Shown: positions 25,975 to 35,694 of the stretch, one piece after another
Layout: every line of letters begins with the position of its first letter
Numbering within the stretch: the stretch's first letter is position 1
Origin: an uncultured Coprococcus sp.
Lineage (GTDB): Bacteria > Bacillota > Clostridia > Lachnospirales > Lachnospiraceae
Direction: 5' to 3'
Assembly (NCBI GenBank): GCA_934247115.1
Contig: CAKQIY010000009.1
Location: 1-64,000, forward strand
Length of the DNA: 64,000 bases
Made by a program: the position numbers and the translations under genes
Notes under the pieces: model-generated
The model's database searches: none
Told to the model about the DNA's origin: nothing
Seen by the model: the letters and a program-made list of their open reading frames with translations, nothing else

Positions 25975-27819
25975 ATGGCAGAACAGAATCAGACAAATAA
26001 TCAAAGAAGTTTCAGAGGCCCTAGAAGAGGCCACGGGCCTATGATGAGTGGCGAGAAAGCCAAGGACTTCAAGGGAACGATAGGAAAGTTATTCAGATAT
26101 ATAGGCAAATATAAGGCGGCGGTTGTTGTCGTTGCCATATTTGCAATTGGAAGTACGATATTCAACGTAGTATGTCCGAAGGTACTCGGCAAGGCGACAA
26201 CAGCTCTGTCAGAGGGGATCATGAACAAGATAACCGGCAACGGCGGAATTGATTTCACGTATATCGGTAAGATATTGCTGTTCTGTCTCGGTTTGTATGT
26301 GCTAAGTGTGGCATTTAGCTTTGTTCAGGGATTCATCATGACTGGTATCACACAGAAGGTATGCTACAGGATGAGACGTGAGGTATCCGAGAAGATCAAC
26401 AGGATGCCGATGAGCTACTTTGAGAGCAGAACCTATGGCGAGGTCCTTTCAAGGATCACAAATGATATAGACACCATGGGAAATGGTCTGAACCAGAGTA
26501 TCACACAGCTCATCACATCGGTTAGTACAGTCATCGGTGTAATCGTGATGATGCTCACGATCAGCCCGCTTATGACACTCATTTCGGTGCTGATACTTCC
26601 GATAAGTATCATGCTCATGATGTTTGTCATCAAGAAATCCCAGAGATTCTTCAAGCAGCAGCAGGAATACGTGGGACACATAAACGGTCAGGTTGAAGAG
26701 GTGTATGGCGGACACAATGTCATAAAAGCGTTCAATAAGGAGAACGACGTTAGAAGAGAGTTCCATGAGACAAATGAGACTCTGTACAAGTCAGCTTGGA
26801 AGTCACAGTTCTTCTCAGGACTGATGCAGCCTATTATGATGTTTGTCGGCAATCTGGGCTATGTGGCAGTTGCCATATCAGGTGCGGCTCTTGCAATCAG
26901 AGGAACTATCCAGATAGGTGATATCCAGGCATTTATACAGTACGTGAAGAACCTCACACAGCCTGTTCAGCAGGTTGCCCAGGTCACAAATATGATGCAG
27001 CAGATGGCAGCAGCCGCTGAGCGAGTATTTGAACTCCTTGAAGAGAAAGAAGAGGAGCAGATAGTAGAGAATCCTGTATCCACAGAGGGGATCAAGGGTG
27101 AAGTAACATTCGAGCATGTAAAGTTTGGATACAATCCGGATCAGATCATCATCAAGGATTTTTCAGCCCATGTAAAGCCGGGACAGCAGGTAGCTATAGT
27201 CGGACCTACCGGAGCGGGCAAGACTACCATGGTCAAGCTGCTCATGAGATTCTACGACGTGAATGGCGGTGCTATACTTCTGGACGGACACAATATTAAG
27301 GACTTCAACAGACGTGAGCTCAGGGATGTATTTGGCATGGTGCTTCAGGACACATGGCTGTTCAAGGGCACTATCATGGAGAATATCAGATACGGAAGGC
27401 TGGACGCCACAGATGAGGAAGTCATTGCAGCGGCAAAGGCAGCTCATGCACATAGATTTATCTCGGCACTTCCGGGTGGATACAACATGGAGCTCAATGA
27501 GGAGATAACAAATATCTCCCAGGGACAGAAACAGCTCTTAACTATCGCAAGAGCCATTCTTGCTGACAATCCGGTTTTGATCCTCGATGAGGCTACGTCG
27601 TCAGTCGATACGAGAACAGAACACAGGATTCAGAGAGCTATGGACAATCTGATGAAGGGCAGGACAAGCTTTGTCATCGCCCACAGACTGTCAACCATCA
27701 AGAATGCAGATATCATCCTTGTTATGAAGGACGGTGACATTATAGAGCAGGGTAACCATGATGAGCTCATGGCTCAGAACGGCTTCTATGCGGATCTGTA
27801 TAACTCGCAGTGGAGTTAA
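25975..27819 (+). CDS. Heterodimeric ABC exporter subunit with canonical catalytic residues (BmrD-like)
   Basis: 614 residues: a soluble Arg/Gln-rich N-terminus, six helices, then the ATPase. Walker A GPTGAGKTT is at residue 410, the signature is ISQGQKQ, Walker B is LILDEATSS with Glu at 539, and the switch histidine is in IAHRLST. Together with the preceding gene it forms one exporter with one live and one degenerate nucleotide site. Family members export drugs, peptides or lipids; the cargo here is unknown. It is closed by an unusually long terminator. Confidence 0.9.
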   Translation: MAEQNQTNNQRSFRGPRRGHGPMMSGEKAKDFKGTIGKLFRYIGKYKAAVVVVAIFAIGSTIFNVVCPKVLGKATTALSEGIMNKITGNGGIDFTYIGKILLFCLGLYVLSVAFSFVQGFIMTGITQKVCYRMRREVSEKINRMPMSYFESRTYGEVLSRITNDIDTMGNGLNQSITQLITSVSTVIGVIVMMLTISPLMTLISVLILPISIMLMMFVIKKSQRFFKQQQEYVGHINGQVEEVYGGHNVIKAFNKENDVRREFHETNETLYKSAWKSQFFSGLMQPIMMFVGNLGYVAVAISGAALAIRGTIQIGDIQAFIQYVKNLTQPVQQVAQVTNMMQQMAAAAERVFELLEEKEEEQIVENPVSTEGIKGEVTFEHVKFGYNPDQIIIKDFSAHVKPGQQVAIVGPTGAGKTTMVKLLMRFYDVNGGAILLDGHNIKDFNRRELRDVFGMVLQDTWLFKGTIMENIRYGRLDATDEEVIAAAKAAHAHRFISALPGGYNMELNEEITNISQGQKQLLTIARAILADNPVLILDEATSSVDTRTEHRIQRAMDNLMKGRTSFVIAHRLSTIKNADIILVMKDGDIIEQGNHDELMAQNGFYADLYNSQWS

Positions 27820-27842
27820 AGAATATTGAATAATAGAGTATG

Positions 27843-27926
27843 AAAGCCTGTATAAGCCTATATAAAATCATATTTGACGATTGTCATTGTGGATGATTTT
27901 ACATAGGGATTATGCAGGCTTTTTAT
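27843..27926 (+). terminator. Long hairpin terminator after the ABC operon
   Basis: About 29 bases on each side (27843-27871 with 27893-27922) are complementary apart from one bulge and a few wobble or mismatched pairs, followed by TTTTTATT. Much longer than the other terminators in the window. Confidence 0.8.
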
Positions 27927-28101
27927 TATAGATTTGGTGGTTTATAGAATTTTAAGCATTGATAGTGTAGTACTCTTATCATATTCCATAGCTTAAAACT
28001 ATGACGAGCCTCAAAATAATAGTATTTTCCATGGACAGCCTATCCTGCTAGAATATCCTCAAGTTAAGAAAACGAGAAAACACTATGGAGGATAAAGACA
28101 T

Positions 28102-29217
28102 ATGAGTAAATTACAGACACCTTTCAGATACGATTTTGTAGGAAGCTTCCTGAGACCACAGGTACTCAAGGATGCGAAGGCAGCATACAGGGAGGGGAAG
28201 ATCACTAAGGAAGCGTTCGACAAGGTTGCTGATGAGGAGATCACCAAGGTTGTTGCAAAGCAGAAGAAACTTGGATTCCATGCTATCACAGATGGCGAGT
28301 TCAGAAGAACATTCTGGCATCTCGACTTCATGTGGGGATTTGATGGTGTTGCCCATGAGAACACTGGAAATGGTGTAAAATTTGATGCAGAGCTTGCGGT
28401 TCTTGATGACACTTATCTTGTTGGTAAGATAAAGGCAAAGGCGCATCCATTTGTTGAATATTTCAAATTCTTAAAGCAGTTCGAGGATGAGAATACAGTT
28501 GCAAAGTATACGATTCCTGCTCCGGCGCAGACATTTCAGCAGATGATAGTACCTGCCAATTTTGCAAATACAAGAAAGTTCTACCATACAAATGAGGAGC
28601 TTATCCAGGATATCGGAAAGGCTTATCAGGATGTTATTAAGCAGTTCTATGATGCTGGATGCCGAAACCTGCAGCTTGACGATTGTACATGGGGAGCCAT
28701 AGTGGGGGATGCCGCAAAACAGAGATATAAATCACTTGGAATAGACCTTGAAGATGTCAAGAAGGAGCTGCTTGCAGTGAACAATCTTGCCCTTGAAGGA
28801 AAGCCGGAGGATATGGTCATCACTTCACATATCTGCAGAGGAAATTACCACTCAACATTCTTCACAAGCGGTCCTTATGACACAGTTGCAGATTATGTAT
28901 TTGCAAATGAGAATGTAGATGCGCTGTTCCTTGAGTATGATGATGAGAGATCAGGCGGATTTGCACCTCTTGCAAAGGTTTCAGCGGATAAGAAGGTCGT
29001 GCTCGGACTCATCACAACAAAGTCTCCGGTTCTAGAGGATAAGGAGAAGGTCATTGCAAGGATCCATGAGGCTGCAAAGTATGTACCACTTGACAGATTA
29101 TGCCTGAGCCCTCAGTGTGGATTTGCATCGTGTGAGATCGGAAACAAGCTGACAGAGGATGAGCAGTGGGCAAAGCTCAAGCTCGTTAAGGAGATAGCAG
29201 AGGAAGTCTGGTCATAA
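28102..29217 (+). CDS. MetE C-terminal-like methyltransferase (YxjG/YxjH family)
   Basis: 371 residues starting SKLQTPFRYDFVGSFLRP, with ITDGEFRR and the zinc-ligand patterns ITSHICRGN (His-x-Cys), LEYDDE (Glu) and LSPQCGFAS (Cys). This is the zinc-dependent half of cobalamin-independent methionine synthase without the N-terminal folate-binding half. Bacillus relatives are tied to methionine salvage and S-box control; no SAM riboswitch is visible here. Methyl transfer to homocysteine or a related thiol is inferred. Ribosome site GGAGGATAAAGAC. Confidence 0.82.
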   Translation: MSKLQTPFRYDFVGSFLRPQVLKDAKAAYREGKITKEAFDKVADEEITKVVAKQKKLGFHAITDGEFRRTFWHLDFMWGFDGVAHENTGNGVKFDAELAVLDDTYLVGKIKAKAHPFVEYFKFLKQFEDENTVAKYTIPAPAQTFQQMIVPANFANTRKFYHTNEELIQDIGKAYQDVIKQFYDAGCRNLQLDDCTWGAIVGDAAKQRYKSLGIDLEDVKKELLAVNNLALEGKPEDMVITSHICRGNYHSTFFTSGPYDTVADYVFANENVDALFLEYDDERSGGFAPLAKVSADKKVVLGLITTKSPVLEDKEKVIARIHEAAKYVPLDRLCLSPQCGFASCEIGNKLTEDEQWAKLKLVKEIAEEVWS

Positions 29218-29243
29218 ATTATTATATTATAGTTTAAAAGTGG

Positions 29244-29277
29244 CGGTGAACAGTTGCGAATAACTGTTCACCGTTTT
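29244..29277 (+). terminator. Hairpin terminator after the MetE-like gene
   Basis: CGGTGAACAGTT and AACTGTTCACCG form a perfect 12-bp stem followed by a short T run. Confidence 0.75.
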
Positions 29278-29490
29278 GGCATTTTATGAATTAACTTGGA
29301 GGACAACATATTACTTCAAATTGACTAAATACTGGTTTTGTGCATGAAAGTATCATTTCTGGATAATCCCGTTATATACAAGACTGATATATGTGTGATA
29401 TTATCAAGTATTGTGATGATATACTACATAAGAAAAAAGATCTACGGAAAAAAATGAAGGGTAATATCTGTGGATATGAGAGGTTATACA

Positions 29491-30684
29491 ATGAAGAATA
29501 AATACCAAAACACAGTGTACGCCTGTTTTGTGGGTTATATAGTACAGGCAATCGTCAACAACTTTGTGCCTCTGCTTTTCCTGACATTTGAGAAGAGTTA
29601 CAACATCCCGCTCAGCAAGATCACTATGCTGATAACATTCAATTTTGGAATCCAGCTTGTCATTGATCTGCTGTCGGCTAAATTTGTGGACAGGATAGGA
29701 TACCGGATATCGATAGTTCTTGCCCATGTATTTTCGGCGGCCGGACTCATAAGTCTTGTGATCCTGCCTGATGTGCTGCCAGATGCATTCACAGGAATAT
29801 TTATTTCGGTGGTGATATATGCGGTGGGAGGCGGACTTATAGAGGTTCTGATAAGTCCCATCGTGGAGAGCTGTCCAAGTGATAACAAGGAAAAAGCGAT
29901 GAGTCTCCTGCATTCATTTTACTGCTGGGGACATGTGTCCGTGGTGCTGCTGTCAACCTTGTTCTTCAAGGTGTGTGGAATACAGAACTGGAAGGTCATG
30001 GCTCTGATCTGGGCGGTCGTTCCAATCATAAATGGCATTGCATTTACCAGAGTTCCAATAGCCTCGCTCATAGAAGATGGAGAGAGCGGAATGACGATCA
30101 GGGAGCTCTGTATGAATAAGACATTCTGGATACTCATGCTCATGATGCTGTGTGCGGGTGCCAGTGAGCAGGGAGTCAGTCAGTGGGCGTCCACATTTGC
30201 AGAGCAGGGACTTGGAGTGAGCAAGGTTGTTGGAGACCTCGCCGGACCGATGGCATTTGCTGTGCTTATGGGAAGTGCCAGAACGTTCTATGGCAAAAGG
30301 GGAGACCGGATCGATCTGGACAAATTCATGATAGGCAGCAGCCTTTTGTGTATCCTGTCGTATCTGTGCATATCCCTTGCACCGTCCGCGTTCGTATCAC
30401 TTATCGGCTGCTCAGTCTGCGGATTTTCAGTGGGAATTATGTGGCCCGGAAGTTTCAGCAAGGCGTCATCGGCTCTGCGAAATGGCGGAACGTCACTTTT
30501 TGCATTGCTGGCGCTTGCGGGGGATGTGGGCTGCTCCGGCGGACCGACTCTGGTGGGCTTTGTGTCAAGTCTGGCATCGGACGACCTGAAACGCGGAATC
30601 CTTGCGGGAGTTATATTCCCAGTGCTTCTGCTCGTGGGGATACTTTTTCTGAGAAAGAAGAACACTAAAGGAAATGTATGTTAA
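29491..30684 (+). CDS. Major facilitator superfamily transporter
   Basis: The ATG at 29491 follows GAGAGGTTATACA; a GTG at 29470 is less well placed. About 397 residues with twelve helices and the MFS loop AKFVDRIGYRISI after TM2. Inner sequences such as SFYCWGHVSV resemble the FucP/GlcP-like sugar branch, but the substrate cannot be fixed. The next gene, an SstT-type symporter, starts 30 bp downstream, so the two may be cotranscribed. Confidence 0.82.
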   Translation: MKNKYQNTVYACFVGYIVQAIVNNFVPLLFLTFEKSYNIPLSKITMLITFNFGIQLVIDLLSAKFVDRIGYRISIVLAHVFSAAGLISLVILPDVLPDAFTGIFISVVIYAVGGGLIEVLISPIVESCPSDNKEKAMSLLHSFYCWGHVSVVLLSTLFFKVCGIQNWKVMALIWAVVPIINGIAFTRVPIASLIEDGESGMTIRELCMNKTFWILMLMMLCAGASEQGVSQWASTFAEQGLGVSKVVGDLAGPMAFAVLMGSARTFYGKRGDRIDLDKFMIGSSLLCILSYLCISLAPSAFVSLIGCSVCGFSVGIMWPGSFSKASSALRNGGTSLFALLALAGDVGCSGGPTLVGFVSSLASDDLKRGILAGVIFPVLLLVGILFLRKKNTKGNVC

Positions 30685-30714
30685 TAAGCAGAAATATAGT
30701 TAGGAGTTAGATTA

Positions 30715-31965
30715 ATGAAAAAGATTGTAGAGATGTGGAATAAGGTGTCACTGATTGCGAAGATATTGGTTGGAATAGTGATCGGTGCGGTGCTGGGGCT
30801 TCTGGTGCCGGAGGCAACGGGAATAGGACTGATCGGAACTATGTTTGTCAGAGCGCTCAAGGCAATCGCGCCGATACTGGTGTTTGCCCTTGTCATCAGC
30901 TCCATTGCAAATGCAGGAAAAGGAAATGGACAACAGTTCCGCATGGTGACGATCATGTATATACTCAGCACGCTGTGCGCGGCGGTTGTGGCGGTGAGCG
31001 CAAGCTTTATTTTCCCTGTAACCATGACACTGGACCTGGAATCGTATCAGTCGGATGTCGTTCCATCGGGAATCATGGAGGTGCTTCAGAATCTTTTGCT
31101 CAACATCACTGATAACCCGGTAAATGCAATACTAAGTGCAAATTATCTCTGCATACTTGCATGGGCGCTTTTGTTTGGACTTGCCATGCGCCGGACAAGC
31201 AAGTCCGTAAAATCTACACTTGTATCCATATCGGATGCGGTGTCGACCGTCGTGAGGTGGATCATCGGATGCGCGCCATTTGGAATCATGGGACTTGTAT
31301 TCACGACAGTATCGGAGAGCGGATTGTCGATATTTAAGGAATATGGCAGATTACTGCTGGTGCTTGTGGGCGCTATGCTCATGGTTGCATTGATCGTAGA
31401 TCCTCTTCTTGCGACTATCGTCTTAAGGAGAAATGCATATCCACTCGCGTGGAGATGTCTCAGAGAGTCAGGCGTGACGGCGTTCTTCACCAGAAGTTCT
31501 GCGGCAAATATCCCTGTGAACATGTCACTTTGCAAAAGACTTGGACTTGACCCGGATGTGTATTCTGTATCCATCCCGCTTGGTGCAACCATCAATATGG
31601 ACGGTGCCGCCATCACTATAACTATAATGGCGCTTTCCGTTGCAAATACCATGGGAGTGTCGGTTGACGTTCCGACAGCACTCATGCTCAGTCTCATGGC
31701 AACTCTTGGCGCGTGCGGTGCATCAGGTGTTGCGGGAGGATCGTTACTTCTCATTCCTATGGCATGCTCGCTGTTTGGAATCCCACAGGATATATCCATG
31801 CAGGCTGTTGCCGTCGGAATGATCATCGGAGTGGTCCAGGATTCACTTGAGACTGCGATCAACTCATCGGGAGATGTACTCTTTGCTGCTACGGCGGAGT
31901 ACAGACAGTGGCAGAAGGATGGCAGAGAATTCAAGATCGGTGCCATCGTGAATCCGGATGAGTAG
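30715..31965 (+). CDS. sstT: Serine/threonine:sodium symporter (SstT-type, DAACS family)
   Basis: 416 residues. The glutamate-transporter fold is clear: FVRALKAIAPILVFALVISS, the TRSSAANIPVNM re-entrant loop in place of the serine-rich one, SIPLGATINMDGAA and DSLETAINSSGD at the C-terminus. The overall match is to SstT, which imports serine and threonine with sodium. Ribosome site GTTAGGAGTTAGATTA. Possibly in one transcript with the MFS gene. Confidence 0.88.
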   Translation: MKKIVEMWNKVSLIAKILVGIVIGAVLGLLVPEATGIGLIGTMFVRALKAIAPILVFALVISSIANAGKGNGQQFRMVTIMYILSTLCAAVVAVSASFIFPVTMTLDLESYQSDVVPSGIMEVLQNLLLNITDNPVNAILSANYLCILAWALLFGLAMRRTSKSVKSTLVSISDAVSTVVRWIIGCAPFGIMGLVFTTVSESGLSIFKEYGRLLLVLVGAMLMVALIVDPLLATIVLRRNAYPLAWRCLRESGVTAFFTRSSAANIPVNMSLCKRLGLDPDVYSVSIPLGATINMDGAAITITIMALSVANTMGVSVDVPTALMLSLMATLGACGASGVAGGSLLLIPMACSLFGIPQDISMQAVAVGMIIGVVQDSLETAINSSGDVLFAATAEYRQWQKDGREFKIGAIVNPDE

Positions 31966-31978
31966 TGACATTTCAGAT

Positions 31979-32021
31979 AAAAAAACCGGATATGTTCAAT
32001 AATAAACATACCCGGTTTTTT
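31979..32021. terminator. Bidirectional terminator after sstT
   Basis: AAAAAACCGGATATGTT pairs with AACATACCCGGTTTTTT, with A and T tracts on both sides; the minus-strand zinc-ribbon gene converges on it. Confidence 0.85.
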
Positions 32022-32036
32022 GTATAGAGAAAATTA

Positions 32037-32267
32037 CTATATTCCCCGTATCTCTGATTCCACAATTCCATTTGAATCTTTAGAGATCCCCTCAAGAACA
32101 TGCGGAATTACCAACATATCCGTGCCGCATTTAGGACATTCTGCAATTCCAAGCAGTTCGCTGGTGCTTTCCAAACGATATTCAGACTGATATTCAATAC
32201 CATCTTTCTGCCACATAAAAATATGTCCGCATTTGTAACACTGAACTTCCCTGAATGTATTTCCCAT
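32037..32267 (-). CDS. Small zinc-ribbon protein
   Basis: 76 residues with two CxxC knuckles (CYKC near residue 10 and CPKC near 44), enough for one zinc ribbon. The ribosome site (GGAGG, about 11 bases upstream) is acceptable. More AT-rich than its neighbours and without a recognisable family beyond the ribbon. It is a stand-alone gene between convergent and codirectional units; a nucleic-acid or protein-binding adaptor role would be a guess. Confidence 0.6.
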   Translation of the reverse strand: MGNTFREVQCYKCGHIFMWQKDGIEYQSEYRLESTSELLGIAECPKCGTDMLVIPHVLEGISKDSNGIVESEIRGI

Positions 32268-32393
32268 AATAAATAATAACCTCCGTTGTAGTTTAGTCGT
32301 ATTTTTAGTTTAACTCATCGCTATTGACAATGAAAGAAACAACAGGTTTATCTTCATTTAAATTCAATATGAAACACAAACAGTATTCATTAT

Positions 32394-33674
32394 TTACAGA
32401 AACTTGTCCAGCTCCGCATCCACATTCTTCCTCTTCTTGATCTTTGGGTGGTCGATGATGTTTCCCTTGGTGATGACCATCTCAAGGTTTCTTAGGACGC
32501 GCAGATCATCCAGTGGATTTTCGGCTGTCACTATCATGTCTGCATATTTGCCCTTTTCGATGGAGCCAGTGAGCTGTCCGATCTCGGCAAGCTCCGCACT
32601 TCGCTTTGTCGCGGTGTACAGTGCAAATGAGTTGGATACTCCGACATATTTGTGGAAGTAGTACAGCTCACGCCAGAAGTCGTACTGAGTGATCCATGGA
32701 CAGCCGACGTCATTTCCAAGTACCACAGGGATGTCATTTGCCAGGGCTGCCTTTGAGCAGTCTATGATTCCCTCAAATACGACATTTCCATTATACTGCT
32801 CGACCTCGGTCGCATTCGTGAGGGCGCGGTCAAACAGGGCATATGGAAGAGCAGGAGAGATAGTGGTACATAGAAATGCCCCGCGTTCTTTGAAAAGTCT
32901 TATCATGTCATCATCCATCCTGGCACCATGCTCGATGGAATCAACTCCATTTTCCAGAGCCACGCGCACACCCTCGGGTGATTCAACGTGTGCGGACACC
33001 ATATAGCCGTCAGCATGAGCCTTGTTGCAGACTGCACGCACCATATCGGGGGACATCTTCAGTTCTCCCGGGACTCCCTTTTCCTTTGCATCAAGCACTC
33101 CACCGGTGATCATGAGCTTGATGATATCAACTTTTTCCTTCTCACATTTGTCCAGATGGGCAAGTGCTTCATTTAAGTTCGCAGCAGCGATGGCAACCGA
33201 CCCCGCCATATGTCCGCCGGGAACTGAGATTCCCTGATTGGCGGCAAGGATACGCGGACCTGTCTTGGTGCCTGCTTCGATCTCGTCACGCAGTCTGGTG
33301 TCAAAGTCGCCAAGGCCGCCCACCGTCCTGATGGTTGTCACACCGCCTAACAGTTCGTCATTTGCAAAGCCCGCCACCATGTTGTATGCGATGGCTCTAG
33401 TAGGCGCTGAGCCCATGATGGTATTTACAAGTTTTTCATTGTCGCGCTGCTTTTTCTGCGGTTTTCCGCTTCCCGCAAGATGTACGTGCATATTGATAAG
33501 ACCTGGCAGAATGTAATGTCCCTGAAGGTCTATGATCTTGTATCCGTCAAGATCAGCAGTATCCTTTACGATGTCGTATATTTTGCCGTCTCTGACCAGG
33601 ATACAGAGACCGGTCTGTATCTGCATATCTTTAGTTCCGTCTAATATTTTTCCATTTGTAAATGCATAATTCAT
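32394..33674 (-). CDS. Amidohydrolase, imidazolonepropionase/prolidase-like
   Basis: The ATG at 33674 follows GCGAGGGATGACT. 426 residues with the metal-site set of the binuclear amidohydrolases: HVH after LPGLINM, Lys in IKLMITGG, His in SAHVES and SIEHGARMD, and Asp in GNDVG. A short composite beta domain flanks the barrel on both sides (N-terminal TNGKILDG, C-terminal EKGKYADMIV). Relatives include Xaa-Pro dipeptidases and imidazolonepropionases; the substrate is not assignable. Transcribed alone. Confidence 0.82.
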   Translation of the reverse strand: MNYAFTNGKILDGTKDMQIQTGLCILVRDGKIYDIVKDTADLDGYKIIDLQGHYILPGLINMHVHLAGSGKPQKKQRDNEKLVNTIMGSAPTRAIAYNMVAGFANDELLGGVTTIRTVGGLGDFDTRLRDEIEAGTKTGPRILAANQGISVPGGHMAGSVAIAAANLNEALAHLDKCEKEKVDIIKLMITGGVLDAKEKGVPGELKMSPDMVRAVCNKAHADGYMVSAHVESPEGVRVALENGVDSIEHGARMDDDMIRLFKERGAFLCTTISPALPYALFDRALTNATEVEQYNGNVVFEGIIDCSKAALANDIPVVLGNDVGCPWITQYDFWRELYYFHKYVGVSNSFALYTATKRSAELAEIGQLTGSIEKGKYADMIVTAENPLDDLRVLRNLEMVITKGNIIDHPKIKKRKNVDAELDKFL

Positions 33675-33824
33675 AGTCATCCCTCGCTTATAAAATGTGA
33701 ATTCCCATAGCCCAAATATACAATATCCTAAACAGGGTTTGCAACAGATGAAGAACTTTTATATAATTGTAGACAGTATGTGGAAACTGAGATAACATAT
33801 GGGAACTGAAAGAAAAACAGGAAA

Positions 33825-34781
33825 ATGAACACCATGGGGAATGAGCCATTGTCTGGCAGATCAAAGCCGGAGACAGGTAATAACAAAACAGAATACAAGG
33901 CACATTACCATCTGCCGGGACTTTTTGAATTCTACGAGCTGTACAAGGTATTCCTGCCGCTATACCGTGAGCACAGGGAATATTTTTACGACTGGTGTGA
34001 TATTGGTTCAGTGTATGGAGCACCGGGAGACTGCCTCTGGGGCGGCGGCAGAGTGGGATATGGCGACAGCGATGCAGAAGATGTGCTGGAACTTATGCGC
34101 AAGTATGGAATATCGGCGAGACTGACCTTCAGCAACTCACTACTGGGGCCGGAACATCTTGCTGATAAGCAGTGTAATGACTTGTGCCGGGCGTTTGAGA
34201 AGGGTGATATTCAAAATGGCGTCATAGTCCATTCGGATCTGCTGCTTGACTATCTGCAGGAGAATTATCCGGGACTATATATGGTTTCATCGACAACAAA
34301 GGTCATTACGGACTTTGATCTGTTTTCAGAAGAGCTTGACCGGGATGAATTCCGATATGTTGTGCCGGATTTTCGGCTGAACAAAGCATTTGACAGGCTG
34401 GGGGCGCTTACGCAAAAGCAGAAAGACAAGGTTGAATTCCTGTGCAACGAATGCTGTTGGTTCTCCTGTCAGGATAGGAAGGCCTGCTATGAGGATGTGA
34501 GCCGTATGGCTCTAGGTGAGAGATCAATTCACCACTGTACATCGCCGAACGCAGCAGGTGGCTATCGTTTCTCCAAAGCGATGGAGAATCCCGGATTTAT
34601 AGGTATAGATGATATAAATAACATTTACCTGCCGATGGGATTTTCCAATTTCAAGATAGAGGGAAGAAGTCTTGGAAGTGCCATAGTGCTGGAATTTCTG
34701 CTGTACTATATGACAAAGCCAGAGTACCAGCTGAGGGTAAGAGAAGAGATATATCTTGACAATACACTGGATCTGTTCTAG
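33825..34781 (+). CDS. U32-peptidase-like TIM-barrel protein with conserved cysteines
   Basis: 318 residues. Start uncertain: ATG at 33825, or 33834, which is better spaced from CAGGA. The FKIEGR motif near the C-terminus, the VVPDFRLNK stretch and the Cys cluster NECCWFSCQDRKACY resemble the U32 barrel and its C-x-C metal site in outline. It is followed by GFIGIDDINN and LDNTLDLF. U32 proteins act in RNA hydroxylation or ubiquinone synthesis as well as proteolysis, so no activity is claimed. The family looks strongly conserved in Clostridia from memory. Confidence 0.5.
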   Translation: MNTMGNEPLSGRSKPETGNNKTEYKAHYHLPGLFEFYELYKVFLPLYREHREYFYDWCDIGSVYGAPGDCLWGGGRVGYGDSDAEDVLELMRKYGISARLTFSNSLLGPEHLADKQCNDLCRAFEKGDIQNGVIVHSDLLLDYLQENYPGLYMVSSTTKVITDFDLFSEELDRDEFRYVVPDFRLNKAFDRLGALTQKQKDKVEFLCNECCWFSCQDRKACYEDVSRMALGERSIHHCTSPNAAGGYRFSKAMENPGFIGIDDINNIYLPMGFSNFKIEGRSLGSAIVLEFLLYYMTKPEYQLRVREEIYLDNTLDLF

Positions 34782-34858
34782 CCAGCGCAGACAGTGGTCA
34801 GGGGCTGGGATAGCTCGAGAGGATAATAGAAAATTTCTGATCGAAGGGAGAAATTTGT

Positions 34859-35626
34859 ATGGAGAGAATTAAGAATTTATCCAGGACGCAAAAGGTTCTG
34901 ATGATCATTATAGTGGTAATGATAATAGCATTTTCCATAATTTATCCGATTATAATGTCCATAAAGGGAATTGAGTTCAGGGATGACTTTTTGACTCGAA
35001 AAGAAGGACAGGGAAATGTGACATACACAGATGAAAATACAAGCATCACAGTATATGATGACCAGAGGATAGAATTTAAGTGTTATCACCGATTTACAGG
35101 AGATGAATATAGGGACATAACATATGGACCATATAGCTGGACAGAGGATCCTTCGACCATACCGGCAGGGACAGAGGATGGCATGTTATCATCTGATGAT
35201 TATATCGGGGTAAAGATCATGGAAGGTGATAAAGTTTATTTCAGAGGTGCTGTTTCAAAAGATGGCTATATGGTATACAATTCGGATGGCACGATGGGAA
35301 AAGATTTTGATGTGGTTTTAGGAGATTATTATGCAAATCCGCCAGATATTTATGAAATAGTTAAGTTTATTACTGGTCCGCAGACTACAAACAGAGGAAA
35401 TATAATATTATATATATTCGGAATCATTATATGCATCATTGCGGTCGTAAGCATGCTGTTTCCTGATGAACTTTTCAGATTGGCTATGTGGCCCAGGGTG
35501 AGAAACCTGTATGATGTTGAGCCGTCGGACTGGGAACTTGCAGTCCGTGTCATTGAGTGGTACGTGCTTACGATTGGTGCATTTGTGGTATTTGTGATTG
35601 GGCTTACGATGGGCAGTGTGACGTGA
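34859..35626 (+). CDS. Membrane protein of unknown function
   Basis: Ribosome site GAAGGGAGAAATTTGT. 255 residues: one N-terminal helix (about 13-33), an extracytoplasmic domain of about 130 residues rich in Asp, Tyr and Thr, then two C-terminal helices (about 182-202 and 232-252) separated by a cytoplasmic segment with a conserved-looking WELAVRVIEWY. No motif ties it to a named family. It is 70 bp upstream of another unknown gene, so the two may be expressed together. Confidence 0.6.
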   Translation: MERIKNLSRTQKVLMIIIVVMIIAFSIIYPIIMSIKGIEFRDDFLTRKEGQGNVTYTDENTSITVYDDQRIEFKCYHRFTGDEYRDITYGPYSWTEDPSTIPAGTEDGMLSSDDYIGVKIMEGDKVYFRGAVSKDGYMVYNSDGTMGKDFDVVLGDYYANPPDIYEIVKFITGPQTTNRGNIILYIFGIIICIIAVVSMLFPDELFRLAMWPRVRNLYDVEPSDWELAVRVIEWYVLTIGAFVVFVIGLTMGSVT

Positions 35627-35694
35627 TGATACCGGATGTGAGAATGAAAAAGTGCTTAGCACATAGATCATAGACAAATAGACGAAAGGACAAC

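Noticed and set aside
27927..28101. Possible SAM (S-box) riboswitch before the MetE-like gene
   Set aside because: CTCTTATCA occurs near 27973, but the GAGGGACnGGCC-type core and the pairing arms of an S-box are absent.
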